In this document: positions 11,535-21,928 of the stretch, piece by piece | Position numbering within the stretch: position 1 is the first letter of the stretch | How the letters are laid out: the number at the start of each line of letters is the position of its first letter | Assembly: GCA_913055575.1 (NCBI GenBank) | Contig: CAJXLI010000011.1 | Span: 1 to 34,339 of the forward strand | Reading direction: 5' to 3' | DNA length: 34,339 nt | Source: an uncultured Ectothiorhodospiraceae bacterium | Lineage (GTDB): Bacteria; Pseudomonadota; Gammaproteobacteria; Nitrococcales; Halorhodospiraceae | Notes under the pieces: generated by a model | What the model saw: only the letters and a program-made list of their open reading frames with translations | The model's database searches: none | What the model was told of the DNA's origin: nothing | Translations under genes and position numbers: made by a program

Positions 11535-12371
11535 GTGAGCGGTCTCTACGATCTGCACTGCCACTCTACCGCCTCCGACGGCCACCTGACCCCTACGGAG
11601 GTGGTGGCACGGGCCGCGGGGCTGGGCGTGGCCACCCTGGCGCTCACCGACCACGATACCGTCGCCGGGGTCGCCGAGGCGCAGCGGGCCGCGGCGGCCC
11701 GTGGCCTGCGCCTGATCCCCGGCGTCGAGCTCTCGGTGCTCTGGCAGCGCCGTACCCTCCACGTGGTGGGCCTCGGCGTAGATCCGCAGGAGCCCGGCCT
11801 GCAGGCGGGGCTGGCCCAGATGCAGCGGGCCCGGCAGGAGCGCGGCGAGGCCATCGGCGAGCGCCTCGAGCGGGCCGGCCTGCACGGCGCCCGGGCAGGG
11901 GCCCGGGCGCTGGCCGGCAGCGCCGACATGACGCGGGCCCACTACGCCCGCTGGCTGGTGGAGAGCGGCCAGGTACGCGGTTTCGAGCAGGCCTTCCAGC
12001 GCTACCTGCGCCAGGGCCGGGTGGCCTACGTGCCCGGCGATTGGGTGGCCATGGAGCAGGGGATCGAGTGGATCCGTGGCGCGGGCGGGATCGCCGTGCT
12101 CGCCCACCCCCTGGGGTACGACCTCACCGGTGCCTGGCTGCGCCGGGTGCTGGACGCCTTCACCGCCGCGGGGGGTGGCGGCATGGAGGTCGCCTGCGGC
12201 ACGTCACCGCAGCCGCGGCAGGTCCAGAAGCTCGGCGGCTGGTGCCGGCGCTACGAGCTGCTCGCCTCGGTGGGCTCGGATTTCCACGCCCCCGGCTATC
12301 CGAGTCGCGAGATCGGTGCGGCCCCGGCACTGCCGGAGGACCTGCCGCGGCTGCTCGATGCGCTGCCGTAG
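11535..12371 (+). CDS. PHP-domain phosphoesterase (RNase AM / YciV/TrpH family)
   Basis: 278 aa from GTG 11535: YDLHCHSTASDGHLTPTEVV, LTDHDT, IPGVELS, VGSDFHAPG. Confidence 0.88.
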   Translation: MSGLYDLHCHSTASDGHLTPTEVVARAAGLGVATLALTDHDTVAGVAEAQRAAAARGLRLIPGVELSVLWQRRTLHVVGLGVDPQEPGLQAGLAQMQRARQERGEAIGERLERAGLHGARAGARALAGSADMTRAHYARWLVESGQVRGFEQAFQRYLRQGRVAYVPGDWVAMEQGIEWIRGAGGIAVLAHPLGYDLTGAWLRRVLDAFTAAGGGGMEVACGTSPQPRQVQKLGGWCRRYELLASVGSDFHAPGYPSREIGAAPALPEDLPRLLDALP

Positions 12372-12566
12372 CGCCCGTGCTGCTCGGTGTGGCCGAGGGC
12401 CCTGGCCCCGCGGTGCGCGGGTGACGGTCCGGCGCCCGGATCGCCCGGCCGGTCGGGCTGTGTGGGCCGCTCGATCGGTCGCGTTGACGCGAGGCAGCGG
12501 CTAGCTAGGCGGCGTTGGCGGCGTTATAGTACTGCGTGGAGTGCCTCGGACTGAGCGGCTGCTGCA

Positions 12567-14234
12567 ATGAAGCGAATCTGCTGGATCCTGTCCGCCCTGC
12601 TCGCGCTGAGCGCGGGCCCGGCCCTCGCGGCGGAGGCGCCGGCCGAGCCGCCGATCCCCGGCGCGTCGAATGAGGAGCCCGTCGGCTCGACGGCCGACCA
12701 CAGCCAGTTCGGCGTGCTGGAGGGGCCGTTCGAGACCGGGCAAGAGGTTACCCAGGCGTGCCTGACCTGCCATACGGAGGCCGCCGAGCAGGTCCAGAGC
12801 AGCATCCACTGGACCTGGACGTACCAGCAGCCGGCGACGCAGCAGACCCTCGGCAAGCGGTACGTGGTCAATAACCTGTGCATCGGGGTTGCCGGGAACT
12901 ACCAGCGCTGCTCCTCCTGCCACGTCGGCTACGGCTGGGACGACAGCGACTTCGACTTCAGTGCCGAGGAGCGGGTCGACTGCCTGGTCTGCCACGACAC
13001 CACCGGTGAGTACGTCAAGCTGCCCACCGGGGCCGGCCATCCGCCCTACGAGGACACCGAGCTCCACGGCAAGCGCTTCGAGGCGCCGGACCTGGCCCAC
13101 GTGGCGCAGAATGTCGGCGAGACGAGCCGCGAGACGTGCGGCAGCTGCCACTTCGAGGGGGGCGGCGGTGACGCCGTCAAGCACGGCGATCTCGACAGCT
13201 CCCTGCTGGATGCGCCCCGTTCGCTGGACGTGCACATGTCCCCCGAGGGCGGCGACTTCAGCTGCTCCGATTGCCATACCTTTAGCGGCCACATCCAGCG
13301 GGGCAGCCGCTACCACGTGAGCATGCCCGACTACGAGGACTCGCCGCTCGCCGCCCACCCGCACGACAAGCCGGCCTGCGTCGCCTGCCACGGTGGTGAG
13401 CCGCACGAGCCGGGCCTGCACGACAAGCTCAACGCCCACGGCGATCTCATCGCCTGCCAGACCTGCCACGTCCCGGAGATCGCGCGCGGCGGCCTGTCCA
13501 CCAAGACCCGCTGGGACTGGTCGGATGCCGGCCGGATGGGCGCGGACGGGGAGCGCATCGTCGAGCGTAACGAGCAGGGGCGGCCGGTCTACGACACCAT
13601 GAAGGGCTCCTTCGCGTGGCGAGAGGACTACCCGCCGACCTACCGCTGGTTCAACGGCGAGGTGAGCTACACGCTGGTCGGCGACACCATCGACCCGGAT
13701 ACCGAGGTCCCCCTCAATCGCCCGCTCGGCGGCCCCGATGAGGCGGGCTCGAAGATCTGGCCCTTCAAGGTCATCTACGGCCGGCAGCCCTACGACGCCG
13801 GCAACGACCACCTGGTGGTGCCCAAGCTGTTCGGCAGCGAGGGCGAGGACGCCGCCTACTGGCGCAGCTACGACTGGGACCGGGCCATCCGTGCCGGCAT
13901 GGCGGAGGCGCAGGCCATCGGGCAGACCGACGCTGGCTACAGCGGCGACTACGGCTTCGTCGATACCCGCATGTACTGGCCGGTCAATCACATGGTCGCG
14001 CCCGCCGAGGAGAGCGTGGCCTGCGGCGAGTGCCACAGCCCCGGGGGCCGCATGGCGGGGGTGGCAGGGGTCTACGTCCCCGGCCAGGACGGCCATCCGC
14101 TGATCGAGCGGCTCGGCTGGGCGGCGGTGTGGCTCACGCTGCTGGCCGTCCTCTTCCACGGGGGGCTGCGCTACTACCTCTACCGGTACCAGCGCCACGG
14201 CGGTGGGCACAGCGAAGCGGAACGGGGCTCGTGA
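12567..14234 (+). CDS. Octaheme c-type cytochrome, tetrathionate reductase (OTR) family, with C-terminal TM anchor
   Basis: 555 aa; signal peptide; eight CXXCH motifs (CLTCH, CSSCH, CLVCH, CGSCH, CSDCH, CVACH, CQTCH, CGECH); hydrophobic C-terminal helix LGWAAVWLTLLAVLFHGGLRYYLY. Confidence 0.9.
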   Translation: MKRICWILSALLALSAGPALAAEAPAEPPIPGASNEEPVGSTADHSQFGVLEGPFETGQEVTQACLTCHTEAAEQVQSSIHWTWTYQQPATQQTLGKRYVVNNLCIGVAGNYQRCSSCHVGYGWDDSDFDFSAEERVDCLVCHDTTGEYVKLPTGAGHPPYEDTELHGKRFEAPDLAHVAQNVGETSRETCGSCHFEGGGGDAVKHGDLDSSLLDAPRSLDVHMSPEGGDFSCSDCHTFSGHIQRGSRYHVSMPDYEDSPLAAHPHDKPACVACHGGEPHEPGLHDKLNAHGDLIACQTCHVPEIARGGLSTKTRWDWSDAGRMGADGERIVERNEQGRPVYDTMKGSFAWREDYPPTYRWFNGEVSYTLVGDTIDPDTEVPLNRPLGGPDEAGSKIWPFKVIYGRQPYDAGNDHLVVPKLFGSEGEDAAYWRSYDWDRAIRAGMAEAQAIGQTDAGYSGDYGFVDTRMYWPVNHMVAPAEESVACGECHSPGGRMAGVAGVYVPGQDGHPLIERLGWAAVWLTLLAVLFHGGLRYYLYRYQRHGGGHSEAERGS

Positions 14235-14854
14235 GCATGATTCGGATCTTCACCCGGTTCGAGGTCTTCTGGCACTGGACGCAGGCGGCGCTGATCTTCG
14301 GGCTGCTGTTCACCGGGCTGGAGCTGCACGGCAGCTACGCCCTGCTCGGCTTCGGCCAGGCCTTCGCCGTCCACATCGTCCTGGCCTGGGCGCTCATCGC
14401 GCTCTGGGCCTTCGCCATCTTCTGGCACCTGACCACCGGCGAGTGGCGGCAGTACGTCCCCACCGGCACCGGCGTGGCGCGCATGGCGGCCTACTACGCC
14501 TACGGGATCTTCTCCGGAGAGGCCAAGCCCTTCGTCAAGACCCGCTCGGCCAAGCACAATCCGCTGCAGCGGCTGGCGTACTTCGCCTTCAAGGCCGCCA
14601 TCGCCCCGGCCCTGTGGATCTCCGGGCTCCTGCTGCTCTCCTACAACTACTGGGACGGGACCTGGCTGTCCGGGCCGCTGAGCCTGGCCGCGGTCGCCGG
14701 GGTCCACGTCACAGCGGCCCTGGCGCTGATCGTCTTCCTCATCGCGCACGTCTACATGGCCGCCACCACCGGCTCGCCCTGGTACGAGTACCTGCGGGCC
14801 ATGGTCACCGGCTACGACTGCGAGGAGGGAGAGTGCCTGCCGCGACGGCGCTGA
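14231..14854 (+). CDS. Cytochrome b561-type membrane protein, likely electron-transfer partner of the octaheme cytochrome
   Basis: GTG 14231 or ATG 14237; overlaps the upstream stop codon; FEVFWHWTQAALIFGLLFTG and several TM helices with His; C-terminal CEEGEC. Confidence 0.87.
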   Translation: MSMIRIFTRFEVFWHWTQAALIFGLLFTGLELHGSYALLGFGQAFAVHIVLAWALIALWAFAIFWHLTTGEWRQYVPTGTGVARMAAYYAYGIFSGEAKPFVKTRSAKHNPLQRLAYFAFKAAIAPALWISGLLLLSYNYWDGTWLSGPLSLAAVAGVHVTAALALIVFLIAHVYMAATTGSPWYEYLRAMVTGYDCEEGECLPRRR

Positions 14855-14944
14855 GCCCCGCTCCGCGGCGCGCCGGCCCGCCGCTGTAATCAATAAATAT
14901 TCCGTGCGGTGTGGTTCAGGGATGCCACCACACCGGTCCCGCCG

Positions 14945-14984
14945 TCTCCGTAGGCTCTGTCCCTGCGTTCAACCAACGGAGAGG
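14945..14984 (+). promoter_or_regulatory. Possible SD-sequestering hairpin upstream of the DsrE2-like gene
   Basis: TCTCCGT (14945-14951) is complementary to ACGGAGA (14976-14982), which overlaps the SD GGAGAGG. Confidence 0.35.
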
Positions 14985-14991
14985 CAAGACC

Positions 14992-15567
14992 ATGAGCGAG
15001 CAGACGAGCGAGAACGCCGCTACCGGTACGGCGGAGACTGGGCAGCAGGGGCCGCAGCCGAGCGGCGGCCAGGGGGACGGGCAGCAGCAGAAGAGCATGT
15101 CCATCATCGTCACCAAGGGCACCCTGGACTGGGCCTATCCGCCCTTTATCCTGGCGACTACGGCGGCAGCCATGGACGTGAAGGTGAGCCTGTTCTTCAC
15201 CTTCTACGGGCTGCAGCTCCTCAAGAAGCGGCTCGACCACCTGCGCGTGTCCACGCTGGGCAACCCGGGCATGGAGATGCCGATGATGGGCGGGCACATG
15301 AGCATGCCCAACCTGATCTCCGTGCTACCGGGGGCCGACCGCATGGCCTCGACGATGATGCGCAACCTGATCGCCCGCAAGGGGGTGAGCTCGGTCGAGG
15401 AGCTGCGCGAGGCGGCGCAAGAGATGGACGTACGCATGATCGGCTGCCAGATGACCCTGGATCTGTTCGAGTTCAAGCAGGAGGACCTCATCGACGGGGT
15501 CGAGCTGGCGGGCGCCGCAACCTACATGGAGAGCGCCCTGGAGTCGGACATCAACCTCTACATCTGA
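14992..15567 (+). CDS. DsrE/DsrF-like (DsrE2-type) sulfur-transfer protein
   Basis: 191 aa; SMSIIVTKGTLDWAYPPFILATTAAAMDVKVSLFFTFYGLQLL, IGCQMTLDLF (conserved Cys). Confidence 0.88.
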   Translation: MSEQTSENAATGTAETGQQGPQPSGGQGDGQQQKSMSIIVTKGTLDWAYPPFILATTAAAMDVKVSLFFTFYGLQLLKKRLDHLRVSTLGNPGMEMPMMGGHMSMPNLISVLPGADRMASTMMRNLIARKGVSSVEELREAAQEMDVRMIGCQMTLDLFEFKQEDLIDGVELAGAATYMESALESDINLYI

Positions 15568-15574
15568 CCTGTGA

Positions 15575-15610
15575 CGCCGTCGGGCCGTGCCTGCCCAGGG
15601 CCCGACGGCG
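15575..15610. other. Strong perfect hairpin between the dsrE2-like and RHH-TusA genes
   Basis: 12-bp perfect stem CGCCGTCGGGCC/GGGCCGACGGCG type pairing (15575-15586 with 15599-15610), 12-nt loop, no U-tract. Confidence 0.6.
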
Positions 15611-15691
15611 ATCTATCACCTTCGGGGAATAGGCCCTGCCTCGCGGGAGCCCTACGCTGGCCGGGCGTGGTCATCGTCGAGGAGGCACGCC

Positions 15692-16312
15692 ATGCCCGAG
15701 GCCATCCCGATGGGGGCGCTATCCGCCTGGCGCGACGGCGCCGAGGCCGGCGCGTGGGGGGAGACGCCGCTGGAGCGGATGTTCAACCGCTGCGCCCCGG
15801 CGGAGGAGCGCGGTGCCTATGAGCCGGAGCGCCGCTCCCTGCGCGTCGCTGGCCACTGCACCACGATCCGCCTGGAGCGTGCCTTCTGGTCCGTGCTCGA
15901 CGAGATCTCGGCCGGCGAGGGAATGACTGTCCCGGAGATCATCGCCCAGGTGCAGAGCCACTGCCAGCGCGTCAACGACAAGAACCTGGCCAGCTGCCTG
16001 CGGGTGCTGTGCCTGAGGTACCTCAATACCCGTGCCGCGAGCGGCACGGAGGCCCCGGACCCTGAGCCGCACCCGGCACCGGACCGGGGTGCGCGGATGG
16101 AGCTGGACACGCGGGGTCTGGGCTGCCCGCAGCCGATCCTCAAGACCAAGCAGGCGCTGCACAGCCTGGCCTCGGGAGAGGCGCTACGGGTGATCACCAG
16201 CGATCTGGGCTCGGCCATGGACTTCGAGGCCTTCTGCCGGTCGGTCGGCCACCACCTGCTCTGGGAGCGGCACACCGAGGAGACCTTCGTCTTCCTCATC
16301 CGCAAGGGGTAG
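15692..16312 (+). CDS. Fusion protein: N-terminal ribbon-helix-helix (RHH_4-like) domain plus C-terminal TusA sulfur-carrier domain
   Basis: 206 aa from ATG 15692; RRSLRVAGHCTTIRLERAFWSVLDEISAGEGMTVPEIIAQV..NLASCLRVLCLRYL, then from codon 136 MELDTRGLGCPQPILKTKQALHSLASGEALRVITSD (CPxP active site). Confidence 0.87.
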   Translation: MPEAIPMGALSAWRDGAEAGAWGETPLERMFNRCAPAEERGAYEPERRSLRVAGHCTTIRLERAFWSVLDEISAGEGMTVPEIIAQVQSHCQRVNDKNLASCLRVLCLRYLNTRAASGTEAPDPEPHPAPDRGARMELDTRGLGCPQPILKTKQALHSLASGEALRVITSDLGSAMDFEAFCRSVGHHLLWERHTEETFVFLIRKG

Positions 16313-16402
16313 GGGCCTCGGGGACGGATCCGGCGAGGGCCATCCCGGGCCCGCAGTCGATCCCCGGCCGCCGTGGCGAGGGGGAAGCCCTTGCGGGGCG
16401 GT

Positions 16403-16794
16403 CTAGGGGCCGGGCTCGCCAGGGCCCCGCTGCGCCGGGGCAGGGTCTCGGTGGCGGTGCGCGACGGGCCGCAGGCCCCGCGTCGCGCCAGCGGACAGGC
16501 CATCGGGGATGCCGGGATGCGGGCCGCCGCTGCGGCCGGTGTCCGCGCTGCCGCGGGGGGTGTCGATGAACGCGAGCAGCTGCCCGGCCAGCGCGTCGGC
16601 GCTCAGGGCCTGGGCCCGCTCCAGGCGCCGCCGTGCTCGCTGCGGGTCCCCGGCGGCGAGCGCTGCCACCGCCCGCTCGCGTAGCACGGCCGCGGCATGC
16701 TCGGTCCTGCGGAGCAGCTGCAGCTCCATCCCGCAGCGCCGGCAGTGCTGCGCTCCCTCCTCGAGCCGGGCGCGGCAGTTGGGGCAGCGCTCCA

Positions 16795-16795
<1 letters not shown>
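16403..16795 (-). CDS. Small zinc-ribbon protein in Hsp70 operon
   Basis: 130 aa from ATG 16795: MERCPNCRARLEEGAQHCRRCGMELQ; ATGA overlap with the Hsp70 stop. Confidence 0.75.
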
Positions 16796-18524
<1,729 letters not shown>

Positions 18525-18528
<4 letters not shown>

Positions 18529-19214
18529 GTCTTGCTGTCCTTCTTGTTGACGATGACCTCAGCGGTGCGCAGGACACGGCCGTTGCGCAGGAAGCCTCGG
18601 CGGACCTCCTGGACCACCGTGCCGTCCGGCATGCTGGGCTCTTCGGTCGTCTCCACGGCGTGCATGGTCTGCGGGTCGAAGGGCCGATAGACGGTCTCCT
18701 GCGCCTGGACCCCGCGCCGGGCGAGGATCTCGTCCAGGTGGCGGAGGTTCATCTCCATGCCCTCGGCCATGCGCGCCAGGTACCGCCGGCCTCGGCCGAG
18801 GCGGGCGAGCAGCCCCAGGCGGTACCCTGCCGCCTGGCTGTGGCCTGCCGCCATGCGGTCGCGGAGGTCGAGGAGCTCCTGGAGCACGCCCTGGTCCGCC
18901 CCCTCGCTGGCCGCCTCGGCCCGGCGACGCTCGCGCTGCAGCCCCTCCTGGAGCTCCTGGTTCTGCTCACGCAGCGTCTCACACGCCGCCGAGAGCTGGT
19001 CCAGCGCCGATTTGAACTGGCGGGACTCGAGCCGCACGTCGTTCTTCAGCGCGGCGAGCTCGGCGAGCAGGGTGAACAGGTCCGGCACCTCGCCCTGCCC
19101 CGCGTCCGTGGCCGGCTCTGAGGCGGCCTCTGGCGCGGCCTCCGGCTCCGCGGGGACCTGCTCCAGATACGCCCGGAAGCGGGAGACCAGGGCCTCGCGC
19201 TCGCTGGCATCCAT
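18525..19214 (-). CDS. GrpE-like nucleotide exchange factor
   Basis: 229 aa from ATG 19214; long coiled coil then beta-domain-like VVQEVRRGFLRNGRVLRTAEVIVNK; stop overlaps the Hsp70 start. Confidence 0.83.
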
Positions 19215-19507
19215 CAGCCGTCGCCCCTCAGCAGCGCCCGGAAGGTGCCGGCATCGGGCTGGCCCGGTCCGGTCACCGGTGCGGCCCGCTCCAGCAGATC
19301 CAGCGCCCCGGCGGGGGTCGTGTCGAGGTACGCGTGGGCCAGCCGGTGGCGCTCGGTGCGGATGGCCTCGTAGGCCTGCCGCAGGGCCTCGAACCGCTCC
19401 GGGTCGTGCTCCGGCGGGCACGCCTTGATCGCCGTCAGGTAGGCGGCGTGGACGGCCTCATCGTCGGCCTCGCGCCCGATACCGAGGATCAGGTACGGAT
19501 CGTACAT
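19214..19507 (-). CDS. J-domain-like protein lacking canonical HPD
   Basis: 97 aa: MYDPYLILGIGREADDEAVHAAYLTAIKACPPEHDPERFEALRQAYEAI; ATGA overlap with grpE-like ORF. Confidence 0.78.
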   Translation of the reverse strand: MYDPYLILGIGREADDEAVHAAYLTAIKACPPEHDPERFEALRQAYEAIRTERHRLAHAYLDTTPAGALDLLERAAPVTGPGQPDAGTFRALLRGDG

Positions 19508-19584
19508 CGTCGATTCCCCCTCCGTGTCGCCCTCCGGTTCTTAGCCGCTGCCGGCCGCCCGGGTCAAGGGGCAGCGGGCGTGGC

Positions 19585-21771
19585 TCACGGCGCCTCGGAC
19601 GCCGGCACCAGGCGCTTGATCAGCGCGCCGAGGCGGTGGGCGGTGCGCTTGTCGTCCATTGCCTGCGCGCGCCGGAAGGCGCGCTGGAGCTGGTCGATCT
19701 CGCGGCTGGTGGCTCGGCGCCCCCTGCCGGGCGGATGGCGCGCCTCTAGGGCGTGGAGGATGAAGGGCGGCTCCTCCGGCCGGTGGCGCAGCGCCGCCCG
19801 GGCGAAGGCCTCGCGCAGCCCTGGCTCCCCTACGGCGCGCAGGGCCTCGCAGGCGGTGGCGTAGTCGGCCAGGGCCAGCCCCTTCAGGCGCGCGGCGCGC
19901 TTGAGCGGCCGCCGGAACGGCGCCAGCGCCCGCTCGAGCTGCTCCGCAGGGGCGTCGGCGGCCTGCTCCAGGGCGCTGCAGAGGGCGAGGAGGTCCGCGC
20001 GCGCCGGCGGGCCGCCCGCGGGCAGCAGGCGGCCCTGGTCGAGGATCTCCCGGGCGCTGGCGCCGAGGCGCTCCGCCTCCAGCGCGACCGCGAAGGCCCC
20101 GGCCAGTCCGTTGCCGTAGCGCTGCGCTGCCTCGCGGATCGCCCGGGGGCTGCCGCCTCGCTCGTGGCTCCTGTCGATCACGGTGCGGATGCGCTCGATC
20201 TGCTCGCGGGCGGGGCCCGACTCGCTCCAGCGGGCCGCCTCCGCCAGGGCCCGGCGGGCCTCGTCCGAGTCCCCGGCCGCGGCGCAGGAGCGCGCCCGGG
20301 CGATGAGGGCGTCGTGGAGGGCCGTCCGCGCCCGGCGGTTGATCGGGTCACGCTCCAGGAGCTGCTGGGCGTAGCCGGCGGCGGCCTCGAGGGCCTGCTC
20401 GTCCAGGGCCGTCTCGAGGGCCGCCTGGAGGAGGTCCGGCGCCTGCGGCCAGCGCGCCAGCGCCGCCTCCGCCGCCTCCCGCGCCTGTCGCGGCCGCCCC
20501 TGGCCGCGGAGGTGCTCGATCAGCAGCCGGTGGCCGGGGGCGTAGTCCGGGTCCAGGGCTACGCTCTCGGCGAGGGCGGCCTCGGCCTCGTGGGCCCGGC
20601 TGGTGTGCGCCAGCTGCAGCCCGGTGGCGAGGTAGCGCTGGATAACGGCGATGGGAAGGGCTGCCGAGCTGCCGGGCGTCGGCTCCCCCGCGGCGCGCAG
20701 GGCGGCGATCACCCGCTGCCAGGCGCCGAGCGCCGCCTCGGGGTCGTCCGGGTGGTCGCGCTCGGTCTGCCAGGCGGCGAGCAGGGCCCGGTCCGCCGCC
20801 GTGAGCCGCGCCGTCAGCGTCTCATCCAGCGGCTCCGGCAGGTGGTGGTAGGCATAGCGGATGAGCTGCTGGCGGCTCCAGCGGTCACCGAGCTCGGCGC
20901 GGTGCTCGAGCAGCACCGACAGGCGTGCCTCGAGCGCCGCGGCCTCGTCGCCGTGGCGGTAGAGCCGCGCCCAGAGGGCATAGCGCTCTGCCGACCAGCC
21001 CCGCAGGGCGGTCGCGAAGCGCCGGCTCGGCTCGTCGACCGCGGCCAGCGCCTCGACGAGCTCGGCCTCCGGCAGCAGGGCCAGGCGCGCCGCGGCGGCG
21101 GCCCGGGCGAAGGCCGACGCATCGTCGATGCCCGCGAGCAGGCGCTCGCTGCGCCCGGGGTCCTCCGGGTAGGCGAGCAGGGCCTTGAGCAGGATGGCGA
21201 AGTCCCGGTAGGGGGAGCGGAAAGGGATCGCGCCCAGGTGCTCGGCGGCGGCTGCGAGATCCCCGGCGCAGTAGGCGGCCAGGGCCGCTTGGGCGCGCTC
21301 GCCGTGGCTACGCACCGGGTCGTCGTCGGCCAGGGCGGTGAGCGCCTCCGGCTCGGCGAGGTAGTGGGCGGCCAGGCGGGATTGGGCCTCGGCGACCAGC
21401 TCGGGTGCCTCGGCGGCGACGAGCTCCCGGTAGGCGGCGAGGGCGGCGTCGAGCTCGCCGAGCGCCAGCAGCAGGCGGATCTCCTCGGGATCCGGCAGGG
21501 CACCGGGACACCGCCACCGGCGGTTGCCCCAGATGGCCAGCGCCTCCCGGGGCATGCCCTTGGCCTCGAGCTCCAGGGCGCGGCCCCGGTAGGCCCGGGA
21601 CAGGCCTTCCGCCCAGAGGCTCGCCGGCTCAGTCTGCGCCAGGGTCCGGTAGGAGCGGATGGCCTCGCGGTAGCGGCCGGCGGCCAGAGCCTCGTGGGCG
21701 TCGGGCGCCACCGTCTGGCGTGCGGCGCCCAGGGCGCTCGCCTCGTGCCTCGGTTCCCGGTGCTCGGCCAC
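19585..21771 (-). CDS. Large TPR-rich protein, first gene of the variant Hsp70 operon
   Basis: 728 aa, Ala/Leu/Arg-rich helical repeats, e.g. AEAALAESVALDPDYAPGHRLLIEHLRGQGRPRQAREAAEAALARWPQAPDLLQAALE. Confidence 0.82.
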   Translation of the reverse strand: MAEHREPRHEASALGAARQTVAPDAHEALAAGRYREAIRSYRTLAQTEPASLWAEGLSRAYRGRALELEAKGMPREALAIWGNRRWRCPGALPDPEEIRLLLALGELDAALAAYRELVAAEAPELVAEAQSRLAAHYLAEPEALTALADDDPVRSHGERAQAALAAYCAGDLAAAAEHLGAIPFRSPYRDFAILLKALLAYPEDPGRSERLLAGIDDASAFARAAAAARLALLPEAELVEALAAVDEPSRRFATALRGWSAERYALWARLYRHGDEAAALEARLSVLLEHRAELGDRWSRQQLIRYAYHHLPEPLDETLTARLTAADRALLAAWQTERDHPDDPEAALGAWQRVIAALRAAGEPTPGSSAALPIAVIQRYLATGLQLAHTSRAHEAEAALAESVALDPDYAPGHRLLIEHLRGQGRPRQAREAAEAALARWPQAPDLLQAALETALDEQALEAAAGYAQQLLERDPINRRARTALHDALIARARSCAAAGDSDEARRALAEAARWSESGPAREQIERIRTVIDRSHERGGSPRAIREAAQRYGNGLAGAFAVALEAERLGASAREILDQGRLLPAGGPPARADLLALCSALEQAADAPAEQLERALAPFRRPLKRAARLKGLALADYATACEALRAVGEPGLREAFARAALRHRPEEPPFILHALEARHPPGRGRRATSREIDQLQRAFRRAQAMDDKRTAHRLGALIKRLVPASEAP

Positions 21772-21928
21772 GTTCTCTCCCTGGCTGCTGCGGGTGGCGA
21801 TGCTGGGCCCGGACCGGCCTTGCTGGACATGATACCCGCCGAGCCCAGACGGCTCACACCCTGCGCCGCACCGGAGCCGGAGAGGCCGGGATTGCCATCA
21901 ATCGTCTTCTGAGTGACGAAAAGTCCTG

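Noticed and set aside
12484-12530. TTGACG and TATAGT upstream of the octaheme cytochrome gene
   Set aside because: Spacing is about 35 bp, too long for a sigma-70 -35/-10 pair; only the -10-like element could be real.
12501-14210. 569-aa minus-strand ORF
   Set aside because: Fully antisense to the octaheme cytochrome, whose eight heme motifs show the true frame.
19538-19567. Minus-strand TTGACC-N18-TAAGAA before the J-like gene
   Set aside because: Possible internal promoter, but the -10 match is poor and the 77-bp gap is compatible with simple operon structure.
19753-21912. 719-aa plus-strand ORF
   Set aside because: Antisense shadow of the TPR gene; low-complexity Gly/Arg/Ala composition, no domain.
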